This document shows positions 7,232-16,345 of a stretch of 54,181 nucleotides of DNA, piece after piece. The DNA is from Bdellovibrio sp. (lineage in GTDB: Bacteria; Bdellovibrionota; Bacteriovoracia; Bacteriovoracales; Bacteriovoracaceae), in the NCBI GenBank assembly GCA_016187935.1, contig JACPIU010000025.1:1-54181 (forward strand). Reading direction: 5' to 3'. The notes beneath the pieces are model-generated. The model worked only from the letters and a program-made list of their open reading frames with translations. It was not told the origin of the DNA and searched no databases. A program made the position numbers and the translations under genes. How positions within the stretch are numbered: the stretch's first letter is position 1; each line of letters opens with the position of its first letter.

Positions 7232-8946
7232 AAGAATTAGAGAAACTTTCACAAGAACTTAAGCTGGTCTCGGGGGAATTCCAGCAGCGATTTCAGATTG
7301 CTGAATCTCGTGAAATGTCTCAGGCGCTAAAGGAGCTTAGCAAGAGATATGATTCTGCTTCAGTTCCTCAGGACCTAGTCGAGAATGTATTACGCAAAAT
7401 ACGAAAGGGCCAGAGTCCATCAACATGGACTGAAATGAAGTACCTTTGTTTTGGTCTTACTCGTGCGCTCGAAGGTGAATCATGGGTGCTACTTGAAGAT
7501 AGCAAGGCATTTAACAGGGCCATGATTGCAATTCAAAATACAGGTGACAATCCCGCCTCCCTCAAGCGGTGCTATCAGGGGCTGTTATACAATTATTTTA
7601 TTTATCCAGGTGGCAGAGATTCAGCTCATGAAATTGGCCGGAAAAATTGGAATACTATCCGTTCATTTTTGCAACACAATTTAGATCGTGTCTTGGTAGT
7701 TAAGCCTGTTTCCGAGTGGCTTGAAGTACTTCGTGAACACAAGAATCTTTTAGAGAATGATCCGTGCAAGCGGTACGCTAAGGCATATCTCGTCGGAGAT
7801 ACTTCGGAATTAAAAAAAGTTTCCACGTTGCTGAACCTTCCTGAAAAATCCTGGGTGTGGGAGGCCGTCATTTTGTCCGGAGCAGATGTGCTGCTAGAAA
7901 AAAATGATGAGGAATACAAGAAAGGCCTTGATAGTTTTCTCGCTCTGTTGGGTGGAATTTCAAATCTAGTGATTCCAGAACAAGTAATTATTCGCGGTTT
8001 GGCAAAATTGATCATTCGTTATTCTGAGTGTGTTAATCAAGCGGTTCATGAACGACTGCGTGATTTATCTGTTAGTAAAATAGGCAATCCTTGGTTAAGA
8101 CGTGATGCTTGGCAAGGATATGTTTCTAATGAAAAAGCAAGGGAAATGGTTAACGGATGGCTCAAGAAACGTTTGATCACAGACTTCTTTGGTATTCTCA
8201 GCGATGGTGGTGATACTGACTCTCGCCGTTTAAAATTTTGGATGAAATTTGAACCTATGGTAACAGACCTTTGGATACTTTTATGTCCGTTTGCCATGGA
8301 TAAACGTGACAGTAATTTTAAAGAATTACGTAATCGTGCACGAGGAAGGCTTCTTAAGCTTAACACGATGACGGATCAAAACGCGTTCATAATGAAAATT
8401 GGTAAATATTATGTTGTGGAATTTGGGAAAGTTGGCCGTGCCTTTTTCTATGAGGAACGGCAACTGCCTTTTAGACTTGATGTTCCTGACGGTACTTCGA
8501 TTCATGAGGGTTATACAAAAGGTGGATTAAAATCGGACAATGGCCACAAAATGAGTCATATGCAAAAATGGGAGGATGATTTTCAATCTTGGCTTTGTCC
8601 TAAACTCAATTGGTGGCCGCCATCTTCCAAAATACAACAGTCACCAGTAATTTCCTCCAGGCCTGCATCACATAATGCATCTCCTGACCCTGTCCGAGCT
8701 TCTGAGGTGACGGCAGTATCAGACAAACTTTCTAGCCGTGCGAAGCGCAATATGAATGGATGGTTAGATACTGAATATGCTGAATTGTATGAATATGTCG
8801 AAAAGTTCAAATTAGCAATACGTGATATGCGACATCAGGGAGGAGTGGTCTGGGTGTTGACTAAAGATGAAAAATCCCCTGCTGGAGATTATCTAAAGCG
8901 GTGTGGATTTAAATTTAAGGAAAATAAAGGTTGGTGGAAAGAATGA
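7228..8946 (+). CDS. zorC: Zorya type I protein ZorC (EH-signature type)
   Basis: This 572-residue soluble protein follows zorB with a GTGA overlap, so GTG at 7228 is the start. Its length matches E. coli ZorC (about 560). ZorC proteins carry an EH-signature domain, bind DNA and are thought to be recruited with ZorD when the motor senses phage invasion. Identity here rests on position, length and general composition: an all-helical N-terminal half, then a compact tryptophan-rich C-terminal end (MRHQGGVVWVL, then GDYLKRCGF). I could not place the signature Glu and His with certainty by eye. A proline/serine-rich linker occurs at about 470-500. Confidence 0.85.
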   Translation: MKELEKLSQELKLVSGEFQQRFQIAESREMSQALKELSKRYDSASVPQDLVENVLRKIRKGQSPSTWTEMKYLCFGLTRALEGESWVLLEDSKAFNRAMIAIQNTGDNPASLKRCYQGLLYNYFIYPGGRDSAHEIGRKNWNTIRSFLQHNLDRVLVVKPVSEWLEVLREHKNLLENDPCKRYAKAYLVGDTSELKKVSTLLNLPEKSWVWEAVILSGADVLLEKNDEEYKKGLDSFLALLGGISNLVIPEQVIIRGLAKLIIRYSECVNQAVHERLRDLSVSKIGNPWLRRDAWQGYVSNEKAREMVNGWLKKRLITDFFGILSDGGDTDSRRLKFWMKFEPMVTDLWILLCPFAMDKRDSNFKELRNRARGRLLKLNTMTDQNAFIMKIGKYYVVEFGKVGRAFFYEERQLPFRLDVPDGTSIHEGYTKGGLKSDNGHKMSHMQKWEDDFQSWLCPKLNWWPPSSKIQQSPVISSRPASHNASPDPVRASEVTAVSDKLSSRAKRNMNGWLDTEYAELYEYVEKFKLAIRDMRHQGGVVWVLTKDEKSPAGDYLKRCGFKFKENKGWWKE

Positions 8947-9002
8947 ACCGACCAACAATGTGACTATTAATAGAGTGATCTTTCATAATATAAGGAATTA
9001 TC

Positions 9003-12000
9003 GTGAACAGAGGCAATACCAGAGCACCAAAATATTTTCGTGAAGGTATTCGTTATGATTTGCCTTCAGGGAATATCAATTCCACAGATCAGCTCCTCTC
9101 TCAACTTGTAGGAGAAGGAATTGCATCGTACGTGGAAAATGCTGTCCTAATTACTTGGCAAGATATCTATACACTATTTAAAAATGACTCATATGTAGAC
9201 AGCCTCTGTTTTTTGGCGCTCCCTGCTTTCACAAACCTTCGCCCCGTTCTCAATAGTTCACTCGCACTAAGCGATCCTGCATTTGCAGTTTCGCTTAGTG
9301 GATTTATCGACAGTGATGGCAAAAAAACGGCAGCGGACATTACCATTGTCGGTGGAATGCTAACCACTGCTGGAATAGACTTTCTCATGCCAGAAATGTG
9401 CTGGAAAACAGTTGAAGCAATAGCAGCATTTCATAATCGTACTTCAGTGGAAAGGTCTGCAATTTATAATCAAAAAGCTTGGTCCAATATTCGCAAGTGG
9501 GCAATTGAGGCCAGAGCTGAACTTTCGGATTATTTAAGAAATACCATTATTTTGACACCCGATAAACTCAAACTCATTTTAAGGCGATCAATTTTAGACA
9601 ATGAAAGTGTTATCGAAGTGACACCTACGTTCGAAGATGCTCCTGCTAATTGGCTGTATAATTTCGATAAATTTAATGAGGTTCAAGAGCGTTATGATAT
9701 TTTGAATGGGAAACAGCTTGTTATGATATATCCATCAGCGGAAACAATTATAGCCCTTAATGAAATCAAGAAAATGCCTGGGCGTAGAGTCGCCGGTAAT
9801 CGAGCAGAAGCATTCATTCGAAATCCATTTGCTATTCTTGGGCCCGCTGCCGAAAAAGTGCTTAGCCCTGAACAATTTGAAGAAGCTAGAGCAGATGCCG
9901 GCATCTTCTTTGCTCGCTTTACAGCAAAGGTTGAAACATCAGAGAATGGCATGCTTTCAGTCTCTCTATTGATAGCGGAAGTCATTAATGATCATTGGAC
10001 CACAGCTGAGTTGAGTTTTAAAAATGAGGATGATTTAGAGCGTTTTGTAACAAAGCTTTCATGCGCATTACGCGATGGGGCCCAAATGGTGTTTTGGGAT
10101 GGTTTTGATCTTGAGATTCTTGCTGATACTCCAGATCAGCATCAAGTTTTGAGCAAGGCTTTGAAGGCGTGGAAAACTTGGGACGGTATAACTCTTGCGG
10201 AAGTTCTTGATCTATCTCGTTACACGAATCGAATCAGTGAGATTGGCATTGAAAAAGCATATTATTCGCCTTTCATTGCCAAAAAAGAAGAAGGAGATGG
10301 CTGGTTTCCTGATACTGTAATTTTTGGTGTGCAATACACGCCACCGGGAGCTAGCGAACCTATTACTGTACAACTTGATGAAGAAAGACTGAGCGAACTA
10401 GATCGAAAGTGTAAAGAAGCAGAGAAAGCCGGTAGAAAAGATTTTATCTTTCCAGGTTTCGAAGAACCGATTCCAGTGGATGTAGCTAAAGATATTTGTA
10501 TTTCTCTTGGTGAAGCAGGTAAGGATGTCAAAAAGGGGAACTTTGATCCTACTAAAATCGCTGAGAAGCCAAGCAAAGTTAAAAGAAAAACCTTAATTAT
10601 AAAACCTAATATTGATAAGATCGACTACCTTGAAGTCCGGGGCCGTCTGGCGATGGTCTCAGGAACTGCTCCAAGGATTCCAAACTCTCTAAATCCACAA
10701 TTTAATCTTAAAGAGCACCAGAGAAGTGGGGTTGCCTGGCTTCAACATCTTTGGAGCCACTCACCGGCGGATTGTCGCGGAGCAGTCTTAGCCGATGATA
10801 TGGGCCTTGGAAAAACCATACAACTACTCTCTCTCATCGCTCGATGCTTTGAAGACGATGAAACGCTTAATCCTGTGTTAGTAGTGGCACCGGTTGCTCT
10901 TCTTGATAACTGGAAGGACGAAATTGAGAAATTCTTTGCTCCGGGAACACTTCGTGTTCTCAGGCTTTATGGAGATGAACTTGCTGAACGACGTGTATCT
11001 AAATCTGAACTTGAACAGGAACTGGCGCAAGCTAATATTACTCGTCTTTTGCGGAAAAATTGGGTTGGAAATGCTCAGGTCGTTCTCACCACCTATGAAA
11101 CTCTTCGTGATTTAGAATTTTCTTTGGCTGCTCAGCAATGGTCGATCATGATTTGTGATGAGGCTCAAAAAATTAAAAATCCAAACGCCATGATGACTAG
11201 GGCTGCAAAAAAACAAAACGCTCGGTTCAAGATTGCCTGTACTGGCACACCTGTAGAAAATTCTCTAGCTGATATCTGGTGTTTGTATGATTTTGTACAA
11301 CCTGGATTACTTGGTGCGCTGAATACTTTTGGGCGAACCTACCGTAGACCGATAGAGGCCAAAACAGAAGAGGAGAAAGAAAAAGTCGAGGAGCTTCGTG
11401 CCATTATCCAACCACAAATTTTGAGAAGAACAAAAGAGGAAGTTGCAAAAGACCTTCCACGGAAAGTTATGGTTGGAATTGATTCCCATTCTGACTTAGG
11501 TATTCGAGGCCTAGCCAGTTGTGTTAGTCTTCCTATGACAGACAGGCAAAGAGGTCTCTATGCCGGGGCAATTAGCCACTTTAAGAATACTGATGAAAAT
11601 TCTAAGAAAATAAAAAATCATCTTGGATTATTACAACATTTACGTCGTCTTTGCATTGATCCACGAGCGGTTGGTCAGATCGCTACAGATTTTGATTCTG
11701 TCACAGAGCTTGAGAAGCATTCGCCACGATTGAAGTGGCTTTTTGAGGCCCTCGCTGTGATTCGTAATCGAAAGGAAAAGGCAATTATATTTTGTGAGAT
11801 GAAAGATGTTCAGCGACTTCTTCAACGGTGTATTTCATACCGTTTTGGTATTGTGCCAGATTTTGTGAACGGAGATGTTTCTGCTGATTCAAAGCACGCC
11901 GGAAATCGAAAAGTTCTAATCAGTTCTTTCCAGAAAAAAGATGGTTTTAATGTCATTTTGCTTTCGCCGCTGGCGGCTGGTTTTGGTCTTAATATTCAGG

Positions 12001-12719
12001 CGGCAAATCACGTCATACATTTCAGCAGAAGTTGGAATCCCGCCAAAGAAGATCAAGCGACTGATAGGGCATATAGAATTGGTCAGGAAAAAGAGGTCTT
12101 TGTCTATTGTCCAGTGATCGTAGCAAAAGAATTTACAACTTTTGATGCAAAGCTCGACAAGCTGTTACGATACAAACGCGAGCTATCGCGTGATATGCTC
12201 AATGGAACTGGCGATGTGGCGCCTGCCGATTTTGTTGACGTTGAAGGAATTGGCGGCGAACCAATTATCGAGGATGGTCCAATCGAAAGCAAAGATCTTG
12301 ATGGATTAACAGGGGAAGCACTTGAAGCTCTCTGTGTTCTCCTTTGGGGCAAAATGGGCTTTTCTTATACATATTGGACTAAAGGAATACAAAAATTTGG
12401 CGATGGCGGAGTTGATGTGGTTGCCACAAATGGTGTAGACGGGGAACTTCTTCAATGCAAAAGTTCCACTCGTGATGGAAAAGAACTTGGGTGGGATGCT
12501 ATTAAAGAGGTAGTTGGGGGCAAAGCTGCCTATAGCGTGAAGCATCCTGGTGTTGAATTTGTACTGGTTGCCGTTACAAACCAGTATTTTAACGGAACTG
12601 CCAAATCTCAAGCTGAGTTAAATAATGTTAAAATTATAGAAAGACCTCTTTTGGAAAAGATGCTTTTAAAACACAAAGTGATGCGAATGGAATTAGAGAA
12701 AATGCTCCTTGGTGTATAA
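9003..12719 (+). CDS. zorD: Zorya type I effector ZorD (SNF2 ATPase with Mrr-like nuclease)
   Basis: The 1238-residue protein has an N-terminal region of about 540 residues, a SNF2-type helicase core and a C-terminal nuclease-like domain. Helicase motifs seen are Walker A in DDMGLGKT (about 597), DEAQ (about 718), CTGTPVENSLADIW (about 744) and the C-terminal lobe SPLAAGFGLNIQAA followed by DRAYRIGQ (about 985-1030). Near 1130-1155, GDGGVDVVA and then LLQCKSS give the D...QxK arrangement of Mrr-like restriction endonucleases. In known Zorya systems ZorD degrades invading DNA. It is longer than the E. coli protein (about 1090). The start is a GTG at 9003 with AAGGA before it, 56 bp after zorC. 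The gene belongs to the zorABCD operon. Confidence 0.92.
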   Translation: MNRGNTRAPKYFREGIRYDLPSGNINSTDQLLSQLVGEGIASYVENAVLITWQDIYTLFKNDSYVDSLCFLALPAFTNLRPVLNSSLALSDPAFAVSLSGFIDSDGKKTAADITIVGGMLTTAGIDFLMPEMCWKTVEAIAAFHNRTSVERSAIYNQKAWSNIRKWAIEARAELSDYLRNTIILTPDKLKLILRRSILDNESVIEVTPTFEDAPANWLYNFDKFNEVQERYDILNGKQLVMIYPSAETIIALNEIKKMPGRRVAGNRAEAFIRNPFAILGPAAEKVLSPEQFEEARADAGIFFARFTAKVETSENGMLSVSLLIAEVINDHWTTAELSFKNEDDLERFVTKLSCALRDGAQMVFWDGFDLEILADTPDQHQVLSKALKAWKTWDGITLAEVLDLSRYTNRISEIGIEKAYYSPFIAKKEEGDGWFPDTVIFGVQYTPPGASEPITVQLDEERLSELDRKCKEAEKAGRKDFIFPGFEEPIPVDVAKDICISLGEAGKDVKKGNFDPTKIAEKPSKVKRKTLIIKPNIDKIDYLEVRGRLAMVSGTAPRIPNSLNPQFNLKEHQRSGVAWLQHLWSHSPADCRGAVLADDMGLGKTIQLLSLIARCFEDDETLNPVLVVAPVALLDNWKDEIEKFFAPGTLRVLRLYGDELAERRVSKSELEQELAQANITRLLRKNWVGNAQVVLTTYETLRDLEFSLAAQQWSIMICDEAQKIKNPNAMMTRAAKKQNARFKIACTGTPVENSLADIWCLYDFVQPGLLGALNTFGRTYRRPIEAKTEEEKEKVEELRAIIQPQILRRTKEEVAKDLPRKVMVGIDSHSDLGIRGLASCVSLPMTDRQRGLYAGAISHFKNTDENSKKIKNHLGLLQHLRRLCIDPRAVGQIATDFDSVTELEKHSPRLKWLFEALAVIRNRKEKAIIFCEMKDVQRLLQRCISYRFGIVPDFVNGDVSADSKHAGNRKVLISSFQKKDGFNVILLSPLAAGFGLNIQAANHVIHFSRSWNPAKEDQATDRAYRIGQEKEVFVYCPVIVAKEFTTFDAKLDKLLRYKRELSRDMLNGTGDVAPADFVDVEGIGGEPIIEDGPIESKDLDGLTGEALEALCVLLWGKMGFSYTYWTKGIQKFGDGGVDVVATNGVDGELLQCKSSTRDGKELGWDAIKEVVGGKAAYSVKHPGVEFVLVAVTNQYFNGTAKSQAELNNVKIIERPLLEKMLLKHKVMRMELEKMLLGV

Positions 12720-12867
12720 TTGGTGTTAACCAGTCCTAAAATATTCAAAAAAAATTCAAATATCCGCTTGTAATCATTGGTTTTTGTCAATTAATCAAAA
12801 ATTCTCGGTGATATTATTAGTTCTCAGGATACTAATATAAGTGAGACCACTTTTTATATGAGGAAGT

Positions 12868-13380
12868 ATGGGAAATTCGATTGATCCACAGTTATTGGAG
12901 GCCATTCAGAGAAATAAGAATTTCATTCGGCGTCTGTGCTCTCTCTCCGAGTTTGTGAGGGAGAGGAGTAAGGAACTCTTACAAGAAGTCATGCTGAACT
13001 TGGTGCAATCAAATGCCTCGTTTAGGGGAAAGAAAATTGAGAGTACCGATGCTTGGGTGAAACGAGTTGCGATGAATACGGCCGCCACCTGGCGGCGCGA
13101 TGAGGCCAACGAAATTAAGACTGAAGATATAGAGTTGCACACAAATACAATTTCAACTCCATGTCAGGGCGAAAACTATACGGAGATGTGTTTGATGATC
13201 CGTTACATGTTGCGGGAATTTAGTGCACGAGAATGTCTAATTATGAAAATGCACATTATTGGTGAGACCCACCAAGAAATCGGTGAGGTTGTCGGAATGA
13301 CACCTGCAAGTGTCGCCAATATGGTTGTGGAGCTTAAAAAAAGAATCAATGAATACGGCAATAGAGGTTTACATGAATGA
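12868..13380 (+). CDS. ECF-type RNA polymerase sigma factor
   Basis: This 170-residue protein has the two conserved parts of an extracytoplasmic-function sigma factor. Region 2 includes AWVKRVAMNTAATWRRDEANE (residues about 62-81), and region 4 near the C-terminus contains the helix-turn-helix LREFSARECLIMKMH...THQEIGEVVGMTPASVAN. It directs RNA polymerase to selected promoters, probably of the element itself. GAGGAAGT precedes the ATG. The stop overlaps the start of the next gene (ATGA), which encodes a membrane protein and is a likely anti-sigma factor. The gene lies 148 bp after zorD; whether it controls the Zorya operon or the transfer genes cannot be told from sequence. Confidence 0.85.
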   Translation: MGNSIDPQLLEAIQRNKNFIRRLCSLSEFVRERSKELLQEVMLNLVQSNASFRGKKIESTDAWVKRVAMNTAATWRRDEANEIKTEDIELHTNTISTPCQGENYTEMCLMIRYMLREFSARECLIMKMHIIGETHQEIGEVVGMTPASVANMVVELKKRINEYGNRGLHE

Positions 13381-13933
13381 TTTAAAAAATGTTGATGACA
13401 TCATTACTAAGTGGAACAAAGAACCTGACGACGAATTTGCGTCGGTGCCTGATAACTTCGAGCAGGTGATTTCTGATTATAAGAAGGACCGGAAATCGGG
13501 TAAGCGCATAGCAATAACTCGGTTTATCTGCCTAGCATTGATGGACTTAGGGACGCTTCCTTTTTCCAAAAATCCACTTGGGTTTGCGTGCATGGTGATC
13601 TTGTTTTTTTGTATTCTGTATCTGTTGTTCAGATACATCCACTTTAATAAAAAACTGGAGGCCCAAGATTATTCTGAAGTCGTGCTTGATTTCATTGAGC
13701 ATCGAAGAAAAATTGCGATTGAGGAATATAAATCTTTGAAGATCATGAGGTATTTCGTTTATCCGGCCATGTTTGGCATAAACATTAGTCATGCCATCTC
13801 AAATGGCGTTGGTCTTGAGGGGAAATGGTATGTGGCCCAGATTATTTTTAGTTTGGTTATCACTGTAATTGTGACACTTAACCTGGAAAAGGCAATCAAG
13901 GGTGCTGATAAAAAAGTTCATTCTTTAAGGTAA
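13373..13933 (+). CDS. Four-helix membrane protein, candidate anti-sigma factor
   Basis: Starting at the ATG at 13373, which overlaps the sigma stop by eight bases, the protein has 186 residues. A soluble acidic N-terminus (1-45) is followed by two pairs of hydrophobic helices (about 49-65 and 70-88; 127-146 and 153-171) with a charged loop between them. Anti-sigma factors of ECF sigma factors often have an N-terminal cytoplasmic sigma-binding part and membrane helices, and are co-translated with the sigma gene. No ZAS motif (HxxxCxxC) is present, so membership of the common zinc anti-sigma group is excluded. Function is inferred from position only. Confidence 0.55.
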   Translation: MNDLKNVDDIITKWNKEPDDEFASVPDNFEQVISDYKKDRKSGKRIAITRFICLALMDLGTLPFSKNPLGFACMVILFFCILYLLFRYIHFNKKLEAQDYSEVVLDFIEHRRKIAIEEYKSLKIMRYFVYPAMFGINISHAISNGVGLEGKWYVAQIIFSLVITVIVTLNLEKAIKGADKKVHSLR

Positions 13934-13959
13934 CAATTTAATTTCTAGTCCAACTTTTA

Positions 13960-13976
13960 TTAAGGCAATGCCTTAA
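13960..13976 (+). promoter_or_regulatory. Short hairpin before the coupling-protein gene
   Basis: TTAAGGC and its inverse GCCTTAA are separated by three bases and end four bases before the ribosome binding site (AGGGGG) of the next gene. A translational or transcriptional control role is possible; a chance palindrome cannot be excluded. Confidence 0.35.
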
Positions 13977-13985
13977 GGGGGTTCT

Positions 13986-15425
13986 ATGTCTCAAAATTCA
14001 AATAAGTCAGGCGGTTCGGACGGTGGATTCGATGTTGTTTCGCCTCTTGCAGACGTCATCAATGAAATTATTAAGATTCTAATAGAACTGCTGACAGTGG
14101 TTCTTGGAATTATTATTGCTTGGCTGGGTGTGCAAATAAAAAGAAAGTATTACGGCATCTATAATTCAAATCCAGTCACCCAGAAACATCTTAACTGCAA
14201 AAAAGTTGCCGTTGAGGAGGAGTATTTAGGCTACTCCGCAAGCAACAAGCGAAAGTTCTATCTGCAAGAACTCAATACCAAGAAGCACACAGCCGTCATC
14301 GGCTCTACCGGATCAGGCAAGACCGTATGCCTGCGAGTTTTAATTGATCATGCCCTGAGTATGGGTAAGCCTGTGATCTATTTTGATCCTAAGGCCAGCC
14401 TCGAATCGGTCGAGGTATTTCGGAAAATGTGTGAGAGGAGTGGCAAAAAACTTTATCTCTTCACAGATATTGCCGAGGATGCCACGGCCTTTAATCCTCT
14501 CCTTGATGGCTCATTGGACGATATTAGCGACCGAATCATCAATGCCTTGGATTGGTCGGAGCCTTTCTATAAGAATGAATCTATTCAAGCTCTGGATGAT
14601 GTATTGCAATGCCTGGCAGAAAGTCAGACCGTCATTACTCTCAAAAATATCCTGCTTGAGTTAGAAAAGCACAGTAACAAGAAAAATATCAAAGGCCTGG
14701 TCAATCAACTTGGCAAGGTCTCACGAAGTCCTTACGGCACGCTTCTCAATAATGAGTCAAAAGATGTCCTTACCTTCAACCGGCTTCGACTTAAAGATGC
14801 TTGCATCTACATTGGCATTTCATCTATGGGCCACAGCTCAAGTGGCCAAATCTTAAATAAAATATTCTTTGGAGGCCTGCTCACTCATGCCAAAGACTCG
14901 CTGATCGGTAAGGTGCCTGGGCTGCGCAATCCTGAGGCCAGACCTATGTCCATAATCTTTGATGAATTATCCAGCACGATCCACGAAGGATTTATTGATC
15001 TGCAAAACAAGTGCCGTCAGGCAGGGATGGAGATTACTTACGCCACCCAAGGGCCTTCGGATATTGATCGCATCTCGCCTATTTTAACCGCTCAGATTTT
15101 TGAAAATACCAACAACCTCTTTGTCTTTAATCAGATCGTCCCTGCTCATACGGAGTTCTTTGCTCGAACCTTTGGCACCGTCACATCTGATAAAAAGACT
15201 CATGTCATGGAAGATAATCGCAAGGGAGATGCAGGGTCAGTGCGTGAGGCGGAGGAATTTATGGTGCACGGTAATATCTTACGCAGTCTCCGAGTAGGCC
15301 AGTGCGTTCTCTTGCAACGCACACCCAAAAGGATAGACCTACTCAATATTAGAAATTGGGAGGGCCATATGACGTTAGAGCGTGGTGCAAGCAAACAAGG
15401 CAATGGTGCCCAGGCAATTTTTTGA
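13986..15425 (+). CDS. VirD4/TraD-like coupling ATPase
   Basis: The 479-residue protein starts with a short Gly/Ser-rich segment and one hydrophobic stretch (about 22-47), then an ATPase domain. Walker A is GSTGSGKTV (about 105-113) and Walker B is SIIFDELSS (about 322-330), followed by RQAGMEITYATQGPSDID, a pattern seen in TraD/TraG/VirD4 coupling proteins that select DNA for conjugative transfer. It is somewhat shorter than conjugative TraD and has few membrane helices. It is followed, 14 bp later, by a replication-relaxation-like gene, a pairing common on mobile elements. No relaxase or mating-pore genes are seen in the element, so it would need help from elsewhere for transfer, or acts in another way. 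Confidence 0.8.
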   Translation: MSQNSNKSGGSDGGFDVVSPLADVINEIIKILIELLTVVLGIIIAWLGVQIKRKYYGIYNSNPVTQKHLNCKKVAVEEEYLGYSASNKRKFYLQELNTKKHTAVIGSTGSGKTVCLRVLIDHALSMGKPVIYFDPKASLESVEVFRKMCERSGKKLYLFTDIAEDATAFNPLLDGSLDDISDRIINALDWSEPFYKNESIQALDDVLQCLAESQTVITLKNILLELEKHSNKKNIKGLVNQLGKVSRSPYGTLLNNESKDVLTFNRLRLKDACIYIGISSMGHSSSGQILNKIFFGGLLTHAKDSLIGKVPGLRNPEARPMSIIFDELSSTIHEGFIDLQNKCRQAGMEITYATQGPSDIDRISPILTAQIFENTNNLFVFNQIVPAHTEFFARTFGTVTSDKKTHVMEDNRKGDAGSVREAEEFMVHGNILRSLRVGQCVLLQRTPKRIDLLNIRNWEGHMTLERGASKQGNGAQAIF

Positions 15426-15439
15426 GCAAGGAGGTGAAT

Positions 15440-16171
15440 TTGGAATACCTAGAGAAAATAAAACCGGCCTACGTTGATTTATTAATGCCGCTTAAGAGAT
15501 GGAAAATTTTGGACGTGAAGGCGTTAAAAGACGCGGCAGAGTATTCAGGAAGTTTCTCAGGCTTCTACAAAATTGTGGCCAAGCTTGAAAAAAATCTTCT
15601 GCTTGATAGCTTCACGAACTCATGGAGCAATGAAAAATTCGTTTACCTCTCCCCTAATGGTCTGAAGGCCTTGGGCGAAAATGAACGAGGCCTCGGCATC
15701 AATCGAGATACAAGGTTCCACGATTCCATTGTCTCTAAGGTCGCCAGATTTTTTGCAGGGTACCCATTTGTGAAGGGCGTCTACTTAGATTTTCAAATCA
15801 AGGATGCCTTTCCATTATTGGAACGTGTGCCAGATTGTCTCTTAGTAGGAGCATTAAAAAGTCCATTCAAGATGGCCATTGAGGTGGAGCTTACTCAAAA
15901 AAGTCAGGAGCGTGTCACACAAATTTTAAAGACCTACTCCGATTCAAAGGTGGTGAACCAAATTCTTTACATTACTGACAAGCAATCAATTTTCGATGCC
16001 TACAAAGAATATTTCAACCAAAAAGGGGGTGAACTGATCAAAGAGAAGTTTTTATTTTTGCTGGCCAAGGATTTATCCAAAGGGAGGTGTGATTTAAAAA
16101 ATGAACCAGTTTATTTCAAGGGGCGCATGACAACTTTAAGCGAAATTTTTGCAGTTTCAATGCAGAGGTAA
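15440..16171 (+). CDS. Replication-relaxation-like protein
   Basis: The start chosen is TTG at 15440, because AAGGAGG (15428-15434) lies five bases before it; the protein is then 243 residues. The N-terminal 70 residues look like a winged-helix domain (LKRWKILDVKALKDAAEY... and a KLEKNLLL wing). The rest has the pattern of the replication-relaxation family: VPDCLLV, then AIEVELTQKSQERVTQILKTY and a later hydrophobic strand. Members are found on plasmids and integrative elements next to TraD-type coupling proteins. A role in nicking or regulating transfer is suggested by the family name rather than shown. Three GGTAATG repeats start at its very end. Confidence 0.6.
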   Translation: MEYLEKIKPAYVDLLMPLKRWKILDVKALKDAAEYSGSFSGFYKIVAKLEKNLLLDSFTNSWSNEKFVYLSPNGLKALGENERGLGINRDTRFHDSIVSKVARFFAGYPFVKGVYLDFQIKDAFPLLERVPDCLLVGALKSPFKMAIEVELTQKSQERVTQILKTYSDSKVVNQILYITDKQSIFDAYKEYFNQKGGELIKEKFLFLLAKDLSKGRCDLKNEPVYFKGRMTTLSEIFAVSMQR

Positions 16172-16195
16172 TGCTTGGGTAATGCCGGGGTAATG
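16167..16195 (+). repeat. Three GGTAATG repeats with 11-bp period
   Basis: GGTAATG occurs at 16167, 16178 and 16189, exactly 11 bp apart, so the copies lie on one face of the helix. The first overlaps the stop of the replication-relaxation-like gene. Iteron-like repeats of this kind are typical of replication, transfer or excisionase binding sites. Confidence 0.6.
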
Positions 16196-16251
16196 GGGTT
16201 GAGAGCGATTTTAAAAGAGAGAACAACTATTTAAAACTGTTCGCATAAGAG

Positions 16252-16314
16252 CGCCCTGGTATTTGACCTCCCTCTCTCCACGTAGTTTCGAGAGTGAGGT
16301 CAAATACCAGGGCG
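16252..16314 (+). other. Long perfect-arm hairpin, candidate oriT or terminator
   Basis: Arms CGCCCTGGTATTTGACCTC (16252-16270) and its exact inverse (16296-16314) are 19 bp and perfect. Beyond one mismatch the stem continues for five more base pairs (16272-16276 with 16290-16294), leaving a 13-base loop. No run of T follows, so a plain intrinsic terminator is unlikely. Next to the iteron-like repeats and the coupling gene it could be a transfer or replication origin; this is an inference. Confidence 0.6.
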
Positions 16315-16345
16315 GAGATTGCGATTAAAAAAGGGAGATTAAAAG

